Positions 8,959 to 20,364 of a stretch of DNA of 64,000 nucleotides are shown here, piece after piece. The notes under the pieces were generated by a model. That model was not told where the DNA came from, made no database searches, and was given only the letters and a program-made list of their open reading frames with translations. This DNA comes from Massilia forsythiae. GTDB taxonomy: Bacteria > Pseudomonadota > Gammaproteobacteria > Burkholderiales > Burkholderiaceae_D. How positions within the stretch are numbered: the first letter of the stretch is position 1; the number at the start of each line of letters is the position of its first letter. The stretch is taken from assembly GCF_012849555.1 (NCBI RefSeq), contig NZ_CP051685.1, forward strand, positions 4,278,001-4,342,000, written 5' to 3'. The translations under genes and the position numbers were made by a program.

Positions 8959-10635
8959 ATGCTGTCGCGCCTGCGGATCGGTCCCAAACTGCTGCTGGCT
9001 CCCGGCGCCGTGCTGTTGCTGCTGGTGTTGCTTTCCTGCGGCGCCTACATGGCGATGGTACGCCAGAACCAGTCCCTCGACACCATCGTCCAGCAGCGCG
9101 CGGTGCACATGCGCGCCGCCTTCGACCTGGTCGCCTCGGCGCAGCGTGCGCATGCCCAGGCCTACCAGGTGCTCACCTGGATCAGCGGCAGCTTCCCGCG
9201 CGCGCGCGTGGAGCCGCTGGTGCGCGACGTCCAGCTGCAGCAGGGCGCGGTCAAGCGCGGCTTCGCGGCCCTGTCGCACCTGGCGCGCGGGAGTCCGGGC
9301 GAGCAGCGCTACATCGACCAGGCCCAGCGCGCCTGGCTGCTGTACGTGGCGGCGGTCGGCGACGTGCTGGAGCTGGCCCAGAACGACCAGTCGGTCAGCG
9401 CCACCGCCATGGTCAAGGCGGAGCGCGCGTTCGCCGTGGTGGCGCAGCGCCTGACCGAGCTGTCGCAGCGCGAGCAGGAATTGTCGGAACTGGCGTCGAC
9501 CGGCGCCGCCACCGACTTCAAGACCATCTCCACCCTGATGCCGCTGGTGATCGCGCTGTCGATCGCCGCCTCGCTGGCGATCACGATGGCGGTGCGGCGT
9601 TCGCTGCTGGGCGAGATCGGCGCGATCGAGGCGGCGGTACACGGCCTGGCCAGTGGCGACCTGACCACCAGGCCGCGCGAATACGGCCGCGACGAGATCG
9701 CCGCCACCTCGCGCGCGCTGGACGCCAGCATCCGCAACCTGAACGGCACGCTGCGCACCATCCTCGAGTCGGCGCGCTCGATCGGGCTGGCCTCGCGCGA
9801 GATCACGCTGGGGCGCGCGGCGCTGCCGGCGCGCGCCGGCGTGCGCGCCTCGCTGGAACACACCGCGGCCTCGATGCAGGAACTGGCGGCGGCGATGCAT
9901 TCGAGCGCCGACAGCGTGCAGCACGCCAACCGCGTGACCGAGAGCGCCTCGCTCGCGGCCCAGGAAGGCGGCAGCGTGGTGCACCGGCTGGTGGCGACGC
10001 TGGAAAGCGTGCGCCGCAGCGCCGGCCGCATGGAAGAGATCAACGATGCCGTCGAGACCATCCTCGGCAATGCCGGCACGCTGGCGCTGAACGCCGCGGT
10101 GGAAGCGGCCAAGGCGGGCGAGCAGGGGCAGGGCTTCGCCCAGGCCGCCTGCGAGCTGCGCACGCTGGCGCGCCGCGCCGGCGCCGCCGCGCACGAGGCG
10201 CGCGACCTGGCGCGCCAGGCTGTCGCGACGATCGAGAACGGCAGGGCCTGGGCGGCCCAGGCCGGCACCAGCATGGCCGACCTGGCCAGCTCGGTGCAGG
10301 AGGTGGGCGACATCGTCAACCGCATGGGCGACGCCAGTGCCGAGCGCGCCCAGGAACTGGCTGGCGTCAACCAGGCCATCGTGCGCATGGACGAGATGAC
10401 CCTGCAGGGATCGCGCATGGTGGAAGAGGCGGCGGTAGCGGCGCGCAGCCTGCAGCAGCAGGCGCTGACACTGTCGCGCGCGGTGGCGGCATTCCGGCTG
10501 GACGAGGCGACCGGCGCGGAAGAAGGGGAGATCGGGGAAAAGGTGTGCGGACTGGCCGGGACGCCGGGCAAGCGCCCCGGCGAACCCGGCCATCCCTACC
10601 TGCGGCTGGCATCCAGCCGCGGGCAGGTGCGGTAG
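8959..10635 (+). CDS. Methyl-accepting chemotaxis protein with divergent hairpin tip
   Basis: A 558-residue transmembrane chemoreceptor. Membrane helices at about residues 10-32 and 193-212 flank a periplasmic helical sensor. A HAMP domain follows (GEIGAIEAAVHGLASGDLTTRP) and then the long cytoplasmic coiled coil. The tip reads TLALNAAVEAAKAGEQGQGFAQAACELRTLARRAG. The NAAVEAA-AGEQG core that contacts CheA/CheW is kept, but the second half departs from the usual FAVVAxEVRxLAQRS. No C-terminal NWETF-type CheR/CheB tether is seen; the last 50 residues are low-complexity. No other che genes are in the window. It may be a soluble-signal receptor in a variant array or partly decayed. Confidence 0.9.
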   Translation: MLSRLRIGPKLLLAPGAVLLLLVLLSCGAYMAMVRQNQSLDTIVQQRAVHMRAAFDLVASAQRAHAQAYQVLTWISGSFPRARVEPLVRDVQLQQGAVKRGFAALSHLARGSPGEQRYIDQAQRAWLLYVAAVGDVLELAQNDQSVSATAMVKAERAFAVVAQRLTELSQREQELSELASTGAATDFKTISTLMPLVIALSIAASLAITMAVRRSLLGEIGAIEAAVHGLASGDLTTRPREYGRDEIAATSRALDASIRNLNGTLRTILESARSIGLASREITLGRAALPARAGVRASLEHTAASMQELAAAMHSSADSVQHANRVTESASLAAQEGGSVVHRLVATLESVRRSAGRMEEINDAVETILGNAGTLALNAAVEAAKAGEQGQGFAQAACELRTLARRAGAAAHEARDLARQAVATIENGRAWAAQAGTSMADLASSVQEVGDIVNRMGDASAERAQELAGVNQAIVRMDEMTLQGSRMVEEAAVAARSLQQQALTLSRAVAAFRLDEATGAEEGEIGEKVCGLAGTPGKRPGEPGHPYLRLASSRGQVR

Positions 10636-10661
10636 CACCTCGCAAAACCTACTGCGCGTTA

Positions 10662-13556
<2,895 letters not shown>

Positions 13557-13596
13557 GGTAGGGGCGGAAAAAGGAGAGAAGCGCATTGCGCGATGC

Positions 13597-13676
13597 CGTC
13601 GTCCCCGCGCAGGCGGGGATCCATGCTGAGTGGCCGTGGTTACTCGGTATGGGTTCCCGCCTGCGCGGGAACGACG
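13597..13676. repeat. Palindromic intergenic repeat pair (CCCCGCGCAGGCGGGG family)
   Basis: Two 28-base arms in opposite orientation, 13597-13624 and 13649-13676, 24 bases apart. The left arm has the core CCCCGCGCAGGCGGGG and the right arm the variant TCCCGCCTGCGCGGGA; the match between arms is imperfect. Near-identical 28-mers occur at 49573-49600, 57394-57421 and 57492-57519. This is a REP/BIME-like element inside the gcv operon. Confidence 0.8.
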
Positions 13677-13751
13677 ATCATTTATGCTGTCGTTGAAACG
13701 TCATGGAAGTACGAACAACCAGCGCGCTGCACGGCGCGCTGGCAAACACCA

Positions 13752-14132
13752 TCAGTCCGCGGTCGCCTTGCCGTAGGCGGTGGCGTCCAGCAGGCCGGCG
13801 ACGGCATTCGCATCGCTCGGCTGCAGCTTGAACAGCCAGGCGCTATAGGCATCGGCGTTGATCGAGTCCGGCGCGTCGGCGGTGGCCTGGTTGACGGCGG
13901 TGACGGTGCCAGAGACCGGCGAATAGATGTCGCTGGCCGCCTTGACCGACTCGACCACGGCGGCATCGTCGCCGGCGGTGAAGGTCTTGCCGACCGCCGG
14001 CAGTTCGACGAACACGATGTCGCCCAGCGCGTCCTGTGCGTATTCGGTGATGCCGACGGTCAGGGTGCCGTCGGCTTCTTGGCGGACCCACTCGTGGGAC
14101 TCGGTGTATTTCAGGTCGGCTGGGATGTTCAT
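13752..14132 (-). CDS. gcvH: Glycine cleavage system H-protein
   Basis: A 126-residue lipoyl carrier that shuttles the aminomethyl group between P- and T-proteins. The start ATG at 14132 gives the canonical [16 protein letters not shown]. The lipoylated lysine is K64 in [17 protein letters not shown]. The length equals the family norm, and the C-terminal W-LFKL and [12 protein letters not shown] segments are present. It lies 78 bases after gcvT and before gcvP on the same strand. Confidence 0.97.
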   Translation of the reverse strand: MNIPADLKYTESHEWVRQEADGTLTVGITEYAQDALGDIVFVELPAVGKTFTAGDDAAVVESVKAASDIYSPVSGTVTAVNQATADAPDSINADAYSAWLFKLQPSDANAVAGLLDATAYGKATAD

Positions 14133-14209
14133 GCGGGGGCTCCGGATATGAGGGTAAGAGTGAGTGTTCAGTATAAAGTGTTCTTGTCGGGCTTCGCGCC
14201 GGATGCCTT

Positions 14210-15346
14210 TCAGGCGGCCAGCACCTTGCCGTTGCGTACGAACGGCAGCTTGACCACCGACGCCGCCAGCTTCTTGTCGCGGATCTCGACGTGTACGGTG
14301 TCGCCTACGGCCACGTCCAGCGGCACGCGCGCCAGCGCGATGGCCGCCTGCATGCTCGGGCTGAAGGTGCCGCTGGTGATCTCGCCGGCGTTGCCGGAAC
14401 CCGCCACCACCTTCTGGTGCGCGCGCAGGATGCCGCCCTTGTCGCGCAGGATCAGGCCGACGAATTGCTGGCGCTGGCCGTGCAGCTGCAGCGCGTCCTT
14501 GCCGACGAAGTCGCGCTCGGCGTCCAGCACCACGGTCCAGGCCAGGCCGGCGTCCAGCGGCGAGATGGTGTCGTCCATGTCCTGGCCGTACAGATTCATG
14601 CCGGCTTCCAGGCGCAGCGTGTCGCGCGCGCCCAGGCCGGCCGGCTTCACGCCGGCGCCGAGCAGCGCGTTCCACAGCGCCTCGGCCCGGTCCGCGGGGA
14701 CGCCGATCTCGAAGCCGTCCTCGCCGGTGTAGCCGGTACGCGCCACCATCACCTCGCCGAACGGGGTATCCTCGACGATGGCGGCGTTGAACGGCTTCAG
14801 GTTCTCGGAGGCGGCCCGGGTCTGCGGCAGCACGTCCCACGCCTTGGCGCGCGCGTTCGGGCCCTGTACCGCGATCAGCGCGATGGCGCCGCCCTGCGGG
14901 TCGGCATTGATGTCGGAACGGCGCGGGGTGATCTTCAGGCCGCTGCCCGAGGTCTCGTTGCGCTCGCGGATCCAGGCGATGTCCTTCTCGGCGGTGCCGG
15001 CGTTGACCACCAGGCGGAACCAGTGCTCGCCGAAGAAGTAGACGATCAGGTCGTCGATCACGCCGCCCTGCGGGTTCAGCATGCACGAGTACAGCGCCTT
15101 GCCCGGCGCCTGCAGCTTGGCGACGTCGTTGGCCAGCAGGTGGCGCAGGAACGGACGCGCGTTGGCGCCTTCGATGTCGACCACGCACATGTGCGACACG
15201 TCGAACATGCCCGCATCCTGGCGCACGGCGTCGTGCTCGGCGATCTGGGAACCGTAGTTGACCGGCATGTCCCAGCCGCCGAAGTCGACCATCTTGGCGC
15301 CGGCGGCGCGGTGTGCGGAATTGAGCGGGGTCGCTTTGAGCGTCAT
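14210..15346 (-). CDS. gcvT: Aminomethyltransferase, T-protein
   Basis: The T-protein releases ammonia from aminomethyl-lipoyl-GcvH and makes 5,10-methylene-tetrahydrofolate. The ATG at 15346 gives 378 residues ([34 protein letters not shown]). Diagnostic motifs are [25 protein letters not shown] and [18 protein letters not shown]. An in-frame ATG 60 bases upstream would lie in the riboswitch expression platform and is rejected; AGGATG just before 15346 can serve as ribosome site. First gene of the gcvTHP operon. Confidence 0.97.
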   Translation of the reverse strand: MTLKATPLNSAHRAAGAKMVDFGGWDMPVNYGSQIAEHDAVRQDAGMFDVSHMCVVDIEGANARPFLRHLLANDVAKLQAPGKALYSCMLNPQGGVIDDLIVYFFGEHWFRLVVNAGTAEKDIAWIRERNETSGSGLKITPRRSDINADPQGGAIALIAVQGPNARAKAWDVLPQTRAASENLKPFNAAIVEDTPFGEVMVARTGYTGEDGFEIGVPADRAEALWNALLGAGVKPAGLGARDTLRLEAGMNLYGQDMDDTISPLDAGLAWTVVLDAERDFVGKDALQLHGQRQQFVGLILRDKGGILRAHQKVVAGSGNAGEITSGTFSPSMQAAIALARVPLDVAVGDTVHVEIRDKKLAASVVKLPFVRNGKVLAA

Positions 15347-15358
15347 GGATGCATCCTC

Positions 15359-15592
15359 GGACAGGTAAATGGGGTGCGGCACGCGCGGTCCGCATGCCTT
15401 TCGCACCCCTCTGTCCTCGGTACCTGAGAGATAGCGGCGACGCCGCCTGCCCCTTCGGTGGGCCCGTCCGGGCCGCTCTCCAGAGTTGGTCCGCCGCGCG
15501 CTGCGCGGCGTCCCCTGACCGGTCCGGTTGCCTGAGAGTTTTCGGGTGATGCCCCTTCGGCGGCAGCCTGTGCTGCGCTCTCCCGGTCAAGA
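15359..15592 (-). promoter_or_regulatory. Tandem glycine riboswitch with expression platform, upstream of gcvT
   Basis: On the minus strand two glycine aptamers follow each other. The first (about 15592-15500) has GGGAGAGC, GCCGCCGAAGGGGCA and ACTCTCAGGCA. The second (about 15487-15411) has CTCTGGAGAGC, CACCGAAGGGGCAGG and ATCTCTCAGGTACC. These CGAAGGGGCA and CTCTCAGG blocks are the signature of the family. After the second aptamer, GGACAG of its closing stem (15418-15413) is complementary to CTGTCC (15364-15359) next to the gcvT ribosome site, and an 8-bp hairpin GGGGTGCG/CGCACCCC lies between (15371-15409). Glycine binding should favour gcvTHP expression; the mechanism is inferred. Confidence 0.93.
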
Positions 15593-15745
15593 CTGCGAAG
15601 GATATGCGAGTCGCCCCCGGAAGTCAATCGACCGCCGGCGTGCCGGCGCGGCAGGCGGGGCGCACACGCTTGCGCCGGGGCGCCACGTCCTCTGTAGCGC
15701 GTTTTGTTACACTTGCCCCATGAACTTTGTCATAGGAGCGGCACG

Positions 15746-16306
15746 ATGAGCGAAGAGCAAGCAACACAGCGCAAAGCGGCTTATTTCACCCTGTCCGGCG
15801 ACGTCAACAGCGACATGGTGCACCGCGTCTTCGAAGCGACTTCCATGATGACCGAGGATGGCATCGAGACCGCCCACGTGCTGGTGCAGTCGAACGGCGG
15901 TTATGTCAGCGACGGCCTGTGCCTGTACAACTTCATGGCCAACTCGCCGGTCGATTTCGTGATGTACAACGGCGGGGCGGTCGCGTCGATCGCCGTCATC
16001 CTGTTCCTCGCCGGCAAGCGCCGCTACGCCAGCGAGACCGCGCGTTTCATGATCCACAAGTCGCATGCCACGGCTTCGCCCGGCTCGCGCCCGGATGCGC
16101 TGAATATCATCGTCGAAGGCTTGCGCGCCGACGATTCGCGCACCGAATCGATCCTGCGCAAGCACATGGAGCTGACGACCGAGCAGTGGGGCATCCACCA
16201 GTACGGTGACCTGCACCTGAATGCGCGCGATGCCAAGGCGGCCGGACTGGTGAACGACGTCGCCGATTTCGCGCCGCCGCGGGGAGCGCCGCTGCGCAAT
16301 ATCTGA
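15746..16306 (+). CDS. ClpP-like serine protease (orphan)
   Basis: A 186-residue protein of the ClpP/crotonase fold. The start ATG at 15746 has AGGAG about ten bases upstream. Catalytic residues line up with ClpP: S81 in GGAVASIAVILFLAGKRRYA, H104 in RFMIHKSHA, and a candidate D155 in GDLHLNARDAKAAGLVNDV. SNGGYVSDGLCLYNFM replaces the usual SPGG-V. It lacks a propeptide and is clearly divergent from the clpP next to clpX in other genomes, so it is a paralogue, perhaps working without the Clp ATPases. It stands alone, divergent from the glycine riboswitch. Confidence 0.85.
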   Translation: MSEEQATQRKAAYFTLSGDVNSDMVHRVFEATSMMTEDGIETAHVLVQSNGGYVSDGLCLYNFMANSPVDFVMYNGGAVASIAVILFLAGKRRYASETARFMIHKSHATASPGSRPDALNIIVEGLRADDSRTESILRKHMELTTEQWGIHQYGDLHLNARDAKAAGLVNDVADFAPPRGAPLRNI

Positions 16307-16645
16307 CAGGAGGGCAGGCGCTGGAGTTCAACCGGATGGCAGGGCAGGATCGGGATGTGCCGGATACATACCGGCCCGTTCCATCGGCATCCTGCGGGTG
16401 AAATGGCTGCAAGACGATGGGGTAATGCCCGCACAGTCCGAGGCGACGCGTATCCGTCCCGCACCGCTGAGCGCTTCGGTCCTTTTGCAGAAACGCGTGG
16501 AGACACATACACGGTAAACGTTTACTGCAACTAACCGACATGTGGCGATCTCTCGACATTTACCCGGACAGCGCCTCATATCCTTGCATAGTCGTCATAC
16601 AGGCCGGTATGGCAAGCCCACAGTCGGACCGATCACATGAACACG

Positions 16646-16676
16646 AAAAAGCCCGTAGCAGCGACGCACCCGGGCT
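16646..16676 (-). terminator. Rho-independent terminator of the three-repeat protein gene
   Basis: On the minus strand AGCCCG (16676-16671) and CGGGCT (16656-16651 side) form a stem followed by TTTTT (16650-16646). It lies about 75 bases beyond the stop codon at 16749. The rest of the gap 16307-16748 shows no gene. Confidence 0.8.
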
Positions 16677-16748
16677 CCCTCCATGCTGCCTGTCCGGCAC
16701 TGGTCGCCGACGGCACCCGTAAGCGGCGCCATCCAGCGGTACACAGGC

Positions 16749-17114
16749 TCAGCGCTTGGCGTCGTTCTTCGCGCTCTGGCGCCCTGCCGCGGCGTGCTGC
16801 TCCGACGAGCCGCCTTGCTTGCCGCCCGATGTCGATGCGCTGGCCGAGCCGGCTGCGCCCGACTGCTTGTTGGAATTCTTGTGGCTCTGCTGACCAGCCG
16901 CCACGTGCTGCTCGTGGGTACCGCCCTGGACACCGCCCGAGCGCGAGCCGGAACCCGACGAGGCCGATTGCTGGTTGCCGTCGTCCAGCAGCGCATCGTC
17001 CTGGCTGGCGCTGTTCTTGCTCGGGGTGTTCTTGTGGCTTTGACGGCCAGCGGCGACATGCTGCTCGTGGGTGCCGCCCTGGTTGCCTGGACGCGAATTT
17101 TTGCTCGAAGTCAT
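16749..17114 (-). CDS. Small hydrophilic three-repeat protein (KGG-like stress protein)
   Basis: A 121-residue, very polar protein without membrane or catalytic features. Three copies of a 20-residue unit are visible: GNQGGTHEQHVAAGRQSHKN, GVQGGTHEQHVAAGQQSHKN and GKQGGSSEQHAAAGRQSAKN, joined by Ser/Asn/Gly-rich linkers. The unit recalls the KGG repeat of general-stress proteins (GG-x-A-x-ASKGG pattern) but is not a textbook match. Of the two ATGs, 17120 and 17114, the second has AAGGA at proper distance. A clear terminator follows. Likely an abundant, disordered, stress-related protein; this is inference. Confidence 0.75.
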   Translation of the reverse strand: MTSSKNSRPGNQGGTHEQHVAAGRQSHKNTPSKNSASQDDALLDDGNQQSASSGSGSRSGGVQGGTHEQHVAAGQQSHKNSNKQSGAAGSASASTSGGKQGGSSEQHAAAGRQSAKNDAKR

Positions 17115-17516
17115 GATCATTCCTTTATCAAGTTGGGAAATGTCTTGCTTTGCCAAAAGTGCTTCTAAACATCGTGGTTCAGTTGCGTTTCCGGTGCAGC
17201 AATGATGCAAGCACGGCCATGGAACGGGTATCGGATCATCTCTTGAGCGCGTGTAGGATTACGACTAAGGTCTGAGAATATCTATTTTGAATAAACCGAA
17301 AAAGTAATGTATTTATTCCTCATAAGTAATTTTACGACATCTGAAAAACTGGCATTTACTGATGAGTTAGCTCATCTTTAGCATGATTATTCTTTTTGGA
17401 ATTATTTTTCTAAATGCATCGGCAGCGAACCCGTGTGGTATCCGTGACAGATTTCTATTGCTAGGTGGAAATTATGTGCCACAATATCGTTACCGCCCGT
17501 TTCGCTCCATCAGACC
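17115..17516. other. AT-rich intergenic region with small dyad
   Basis: About 400 bases without a gene, and strikingly AT-rich from 17270 to 17470 compared with the flanks. GATGAG-TTAG-CTCATC (17361-17376) is a perfect 6-bp hairpin followed by a T-rich run. The block probably carries the promoters of the divergent genes on either side; no convincing -35/-10 pair could be fixed. Confidence 0.5.
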
Positions 17517-20273
17517 ATGACAGCAAGCCCCGTCCAGACCCCGGCCGCAGCCAAGGCCGCGTCGCTGCAGGCGACGCTGGACGCGCTCGCCGTCGTCGTC
17601 TCGGATTTCGCCGCCGACCAGGTGGCGGACATGGCGGCGCGCATGGCGGCCGACCTGGCCGACGTCGGCCGGCCCGGCCTGGAGACGCGCGAGGTGTACC
17701 GCCGCGTCAAGTCGGCCAAGCTGCTCAAGGAGAACGGGTACGCGTTCGTGCACCTGGCGTCGAATGCGATCGAAGCGGCGCTGCGCAGGGAATTCGACGC
17801 CTTCAACCCGCAAGCGGCAGCGCCCAAGGCGGCGGCATCCCTGAGCCTGGTGCCGCTGGAGGAAATCGACGGCAAGCTCGCCTTCGGCGCGCTGGCGCGG
17901 CCGTTCGACATCGCCCATTCGGAAGCGCTCGCCACCTTGTCGGTGCGCCTGGGCATGCTGTTCGGACGCGGCGTGCTGCGCGCCGACGCCAACCCGTTCC
18001 GTCCCGCGGTACTGCTGGAGGCGCTGGAACAGGCCTGGCGCGAATTCGAACCGGACAGCGAGGCGCATTGCCTGGCCCGGCCGCTGCTGCGACCAAGCAT
18101 CGTGTTCGATCCCGCGCCCCTGTACGAACGCCTGGCCGATGTCCTCAAGCGCAAGGAAGGCCAGCCCGGTTCGGCCGATGCCTGCCGTTTCCAGAAGACC
18201 GATGATGCCGCGGCGGCAAGGGCGGCGCGCGCCAGCGGCCGCGCCGCGCTGGCCGAGCAATTGCGCAAGCTGTTCGGCGACGACGGCGGCGACGAGGGCG
18301 TGCCGCTGATCCCGGACCTGCCCGGCATGCCGGCGGGGACTGGCGGCTGGCGTCCCAGCGGCGCGGCCGGATTCGCGCCCGGCGGCGGGTCGGGAGCGGC
18401 GTCCGTCGCGGGGTTGCCGGCGGACGGCGCCTCGCCCGGCGGCGGCGTGCCGCAGGCGGGTATGGCGGCCGGGCAGGCAGGCATGATCCAGGCGCAAGTC
18501 GACGCCGCGGTGCACATGGCGCCCGGCTTCGTTCCGGCGGCCGGTGCATCCGCCGCCGTGCCGATGGCCGGCATGGCGCCGGCAGCGGGCTTTGCGGCCG
18601 GCGTATTCCAGGGAATGGCCGTTGCGGTGCCGGGCGGCGCCACGGCGCCCATGCCGGCGCATGCACTTCTTGCACCGGGGCTGGCGGGGGGCTTGCCGCC
18701 GGGCGCGTTGGCAGACCCGGACATGGCCGCAGGCAACGCAGGGAAGATGGCGCAGGGCGCCGCCCCCGCGCCCTATTGGGCGGGCGTGCCGGTGCACGGC
18801 CTGGCAGCGGCGGCGGCAGGATTGGCGCCGCCATCCTTCTCGGCGCTGCCGGCCGCCGGCGCCGCGCCGTTGCTGGAACTGCTGGCGCGGATCGAGCCGG
18901 CGCTGGCGGCGGGGGTGGGCATGGGCCGGAGTGCGCCGGCGTCGGCGCTGGAACACGGCGCCGGCGGGGTATCCGGCGCAGGCGGCGCGGACGGCGCTCG
19001 CCACGACGCTGCCGCTCCAGTCGCGGTCCCGCACAACGTGTTCTATCTCCCGCGCCTGAAACAGAGCCTGCCGCGCGGGGCGCTGTCGCGCGGCGACGCG
19101 CACACGCTCGACCTGCTGTCGCGCGTGTTCGAGACCGTGCTGCTCGACGCCAGCATCCCGCCCCAGGCGCGCGAACTGCTGCAGGCGCTGCAGGTGCCGG
19201 TGCTGAAGGCGGCGCTGCGGGACAAGGCGTTCTTCTTCGAAGAGGCGCATCCGGCACGGCGCCTGGTCGACCTGCTGTCGCGCATGGGCTGGGCCCAGCA
19301 CAAGGATGGCGACGACCCGCTGTTCCAGGCGATGCAACGCAGCGTCGAGCGCGTGGCCGCCGCGGGAGCGGCGGAGCAGGGTGCGGCTGCGGACGGCGTT
19401 GCCGGCGGCGACGGCTTCGCCCAGGCCGTCGCCGGACTCGAGGCCAGCATCGCCGAGGAAGAAAGCGCGCACGAGCAGGCCCTGGCGGCGCCGGTGGCCA
19501 GTGCCCTGAAGCAGGAAAGGATGGCGGTCGCCAGCCGCGCCGCGCGCGCCGCGGTGGCGCTGCGCGTCGACGCCGGCGACCTGGACGACGTGGTCGGCGC
19601 CTTCCTGGCGCAGCGCTGGACCACGGTGATGACCTTCGCCTACAGCATCGAGGACGACAAGCCGGGCGCGGTCGGCAACGCCACGCGCGCCATGGACGAC
19701 CTGATCTGGAGCATCAAGCCGAAGGCGACCCAGGAACAGCGCAAGGCCCTGATCGCGCGCCTGCCGCGCCTGCTGGGCACGCTCAACAAGTGGCTGGACG
19801 CGATCCGCTGGCAGGACGCCGAGCGCCTGCAGTTCTTCGCCCGCCTGGCCGAGTGCCATGCCTCGATCGTGCGCGCGCCGATCGAACTGTCGCCCGAGCG
19901 CCAGCTGGAACTGGCGGTCGAAGCGGCCCAGCAGGACGCGCTGCGCCGCGTCGAACTGGAAAACGCCGCCGCCGAGCAGGAAGCGGCGCGGCGCCAGGCG
20001 ATCTCGCCGGTCGACGGCCTGGAACGCGGCATGTGGTGCGAATTCCGCGCCGCCGACAGCGGCCCGCGCAAGGTGCGCCTGGCCTGGGTGAGCCCGCTGC
20101 GCACGCTGTTCATCTTTTCCGGCGCCGGCCGCCGCGAAGCCTTTTCGATGACCGCCGAAAAACTGGCCGCCGCCCTGCACGCCGGCGCCGCGCGCGTGCT
20201 GGCGCTGGACGGCGTGGTCGGGCAAGTGCTGCAGGAAGCGATGCGCGCCGGCAACGATACCGCTATTGCGTAG
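17517..20273 (+). CDS. DUF1631-family protein
   Basis: A 918-residue cytoplasmic protein matching the DUF1631 family, whose function is not established. The C-terminal block is diagnostic: SPVDGLERGMWCEFRAADSGPRKVRLAWVSPLRTLFIFSGAGRREAFSMTAEKLAAALHAG, split here into its key parts GMWCEF, KVRLAWVSP and LFIFSGAGRR. The N-terminal (1-260) and C-terminal (520-918) parts are alpha-helical. Residues about 270-500 are a low-complexity Ala/Gly/Pro/Met stretch that seems to be a flexible linker expanded in this lineage. The stop codon lies inside a palindrome. It precedes smc but has no visible link to it. Confidence 0.85.
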   Translation: MTASPVQTPAAAKAASLQATLDALAVVVSDFAADQVADMAARMAADLADVGRPGLETREVYRRVKSAKLLKENGYAFVHLASNAIEAALRREFDAFNPQAAAPKAAASLSLVPLEEIDGKLAFGALARPFDIAHSEALATLSVRLGMLFGRGVLRADANPFRPAVLLEALEQAWREFEPDSEAHCLARPLLRPSIVFDPAPLYERLADVLKRKEGQPGSADACRFQKTDDAAAARAARASGRAALAEQLRKLFGDDGGDEGVPLIPDLPGMPAGTGGWRPSGAAGFAPGGGSGAASVAGLPADGASPGGGVPQAGMAAGQAGMIQAQVDAAVHMAPGFVPAAGASAAVPMAGMAPAAGFAAGVFQGMAVAVPGGATAPMPAHALLAPGLAGGLPPGALADPDMAAGNAGKMAQGAAPAPYWAGVPVHGLAAAAAGLAPPSFSALPAAGAAPLLELLARIEPALAAGVGMGRSAPASALEHGAGGVSGAGGADGARHDAAAPVAVPHNVFYLPRLKQSLPRGALSRGDAHTLDLLSRVFETVLLDASIPPQARELLQALQVPVLKAALRDKAFFFEEAHPARRLVDLLSRMGWAQHKDGDDPLFQAMQRSVERVAAAGAAEQGAAADGVAGGDGFAQAVAGLEASIAEEESAHEQALAAPVASALKQERMAVASRAARAAVALRVDAGDLDDVVGAFLAQRWTTVMTFAYSIEDDKPGAVGNATRAMDDLIWSIKPKATQEQRKALIARLPRLLGTLNKWLDAIRWQDAERLQFFARLAECHASIVRAPIELSPERQLELAVEAAQQDALRRVELENAAAEQEAARRQAISPVDGLERGMWCEFRAADSGPRKVRLAWVSPLRTLFIFSGAGRREAFSMTAEKLAAALHAGAARVLALDGVVGQVLQEAMRAGNDTAIA

Positions 20274-20300
20274 GGTGGGCGGCTTCGCCGTCCACCCTAC
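20270..20300. repeat. Palindrome overlapping the DUF1631 stop codon
   Basis: GTAGGGTGG-GCGGCTTCGCCG-TCCACCCTAC forms a near-perfect hairpin whose first bases include the TAG stop at 20271-20273. Its right half GCCGTCCACCCTAC recurs at 31607-31620. No T-run follows. Probably a dispersed REP-like element doubling as 3'-end structure. Confidence 0.7.
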
Positions 20301-20364
20301 TGGTTGTAAAGCAACAAATGGTATGATGTTCGCTTCATCGATCCAAGAGCCAGCCTGAGCGAAC

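Noticed and set aside
20304..20327. Full sigma70 promoter for smc (TTGTAA with TATGAT).
   Set aside because: The boxes are only 12 bases apart; only the -10 element is plausible.
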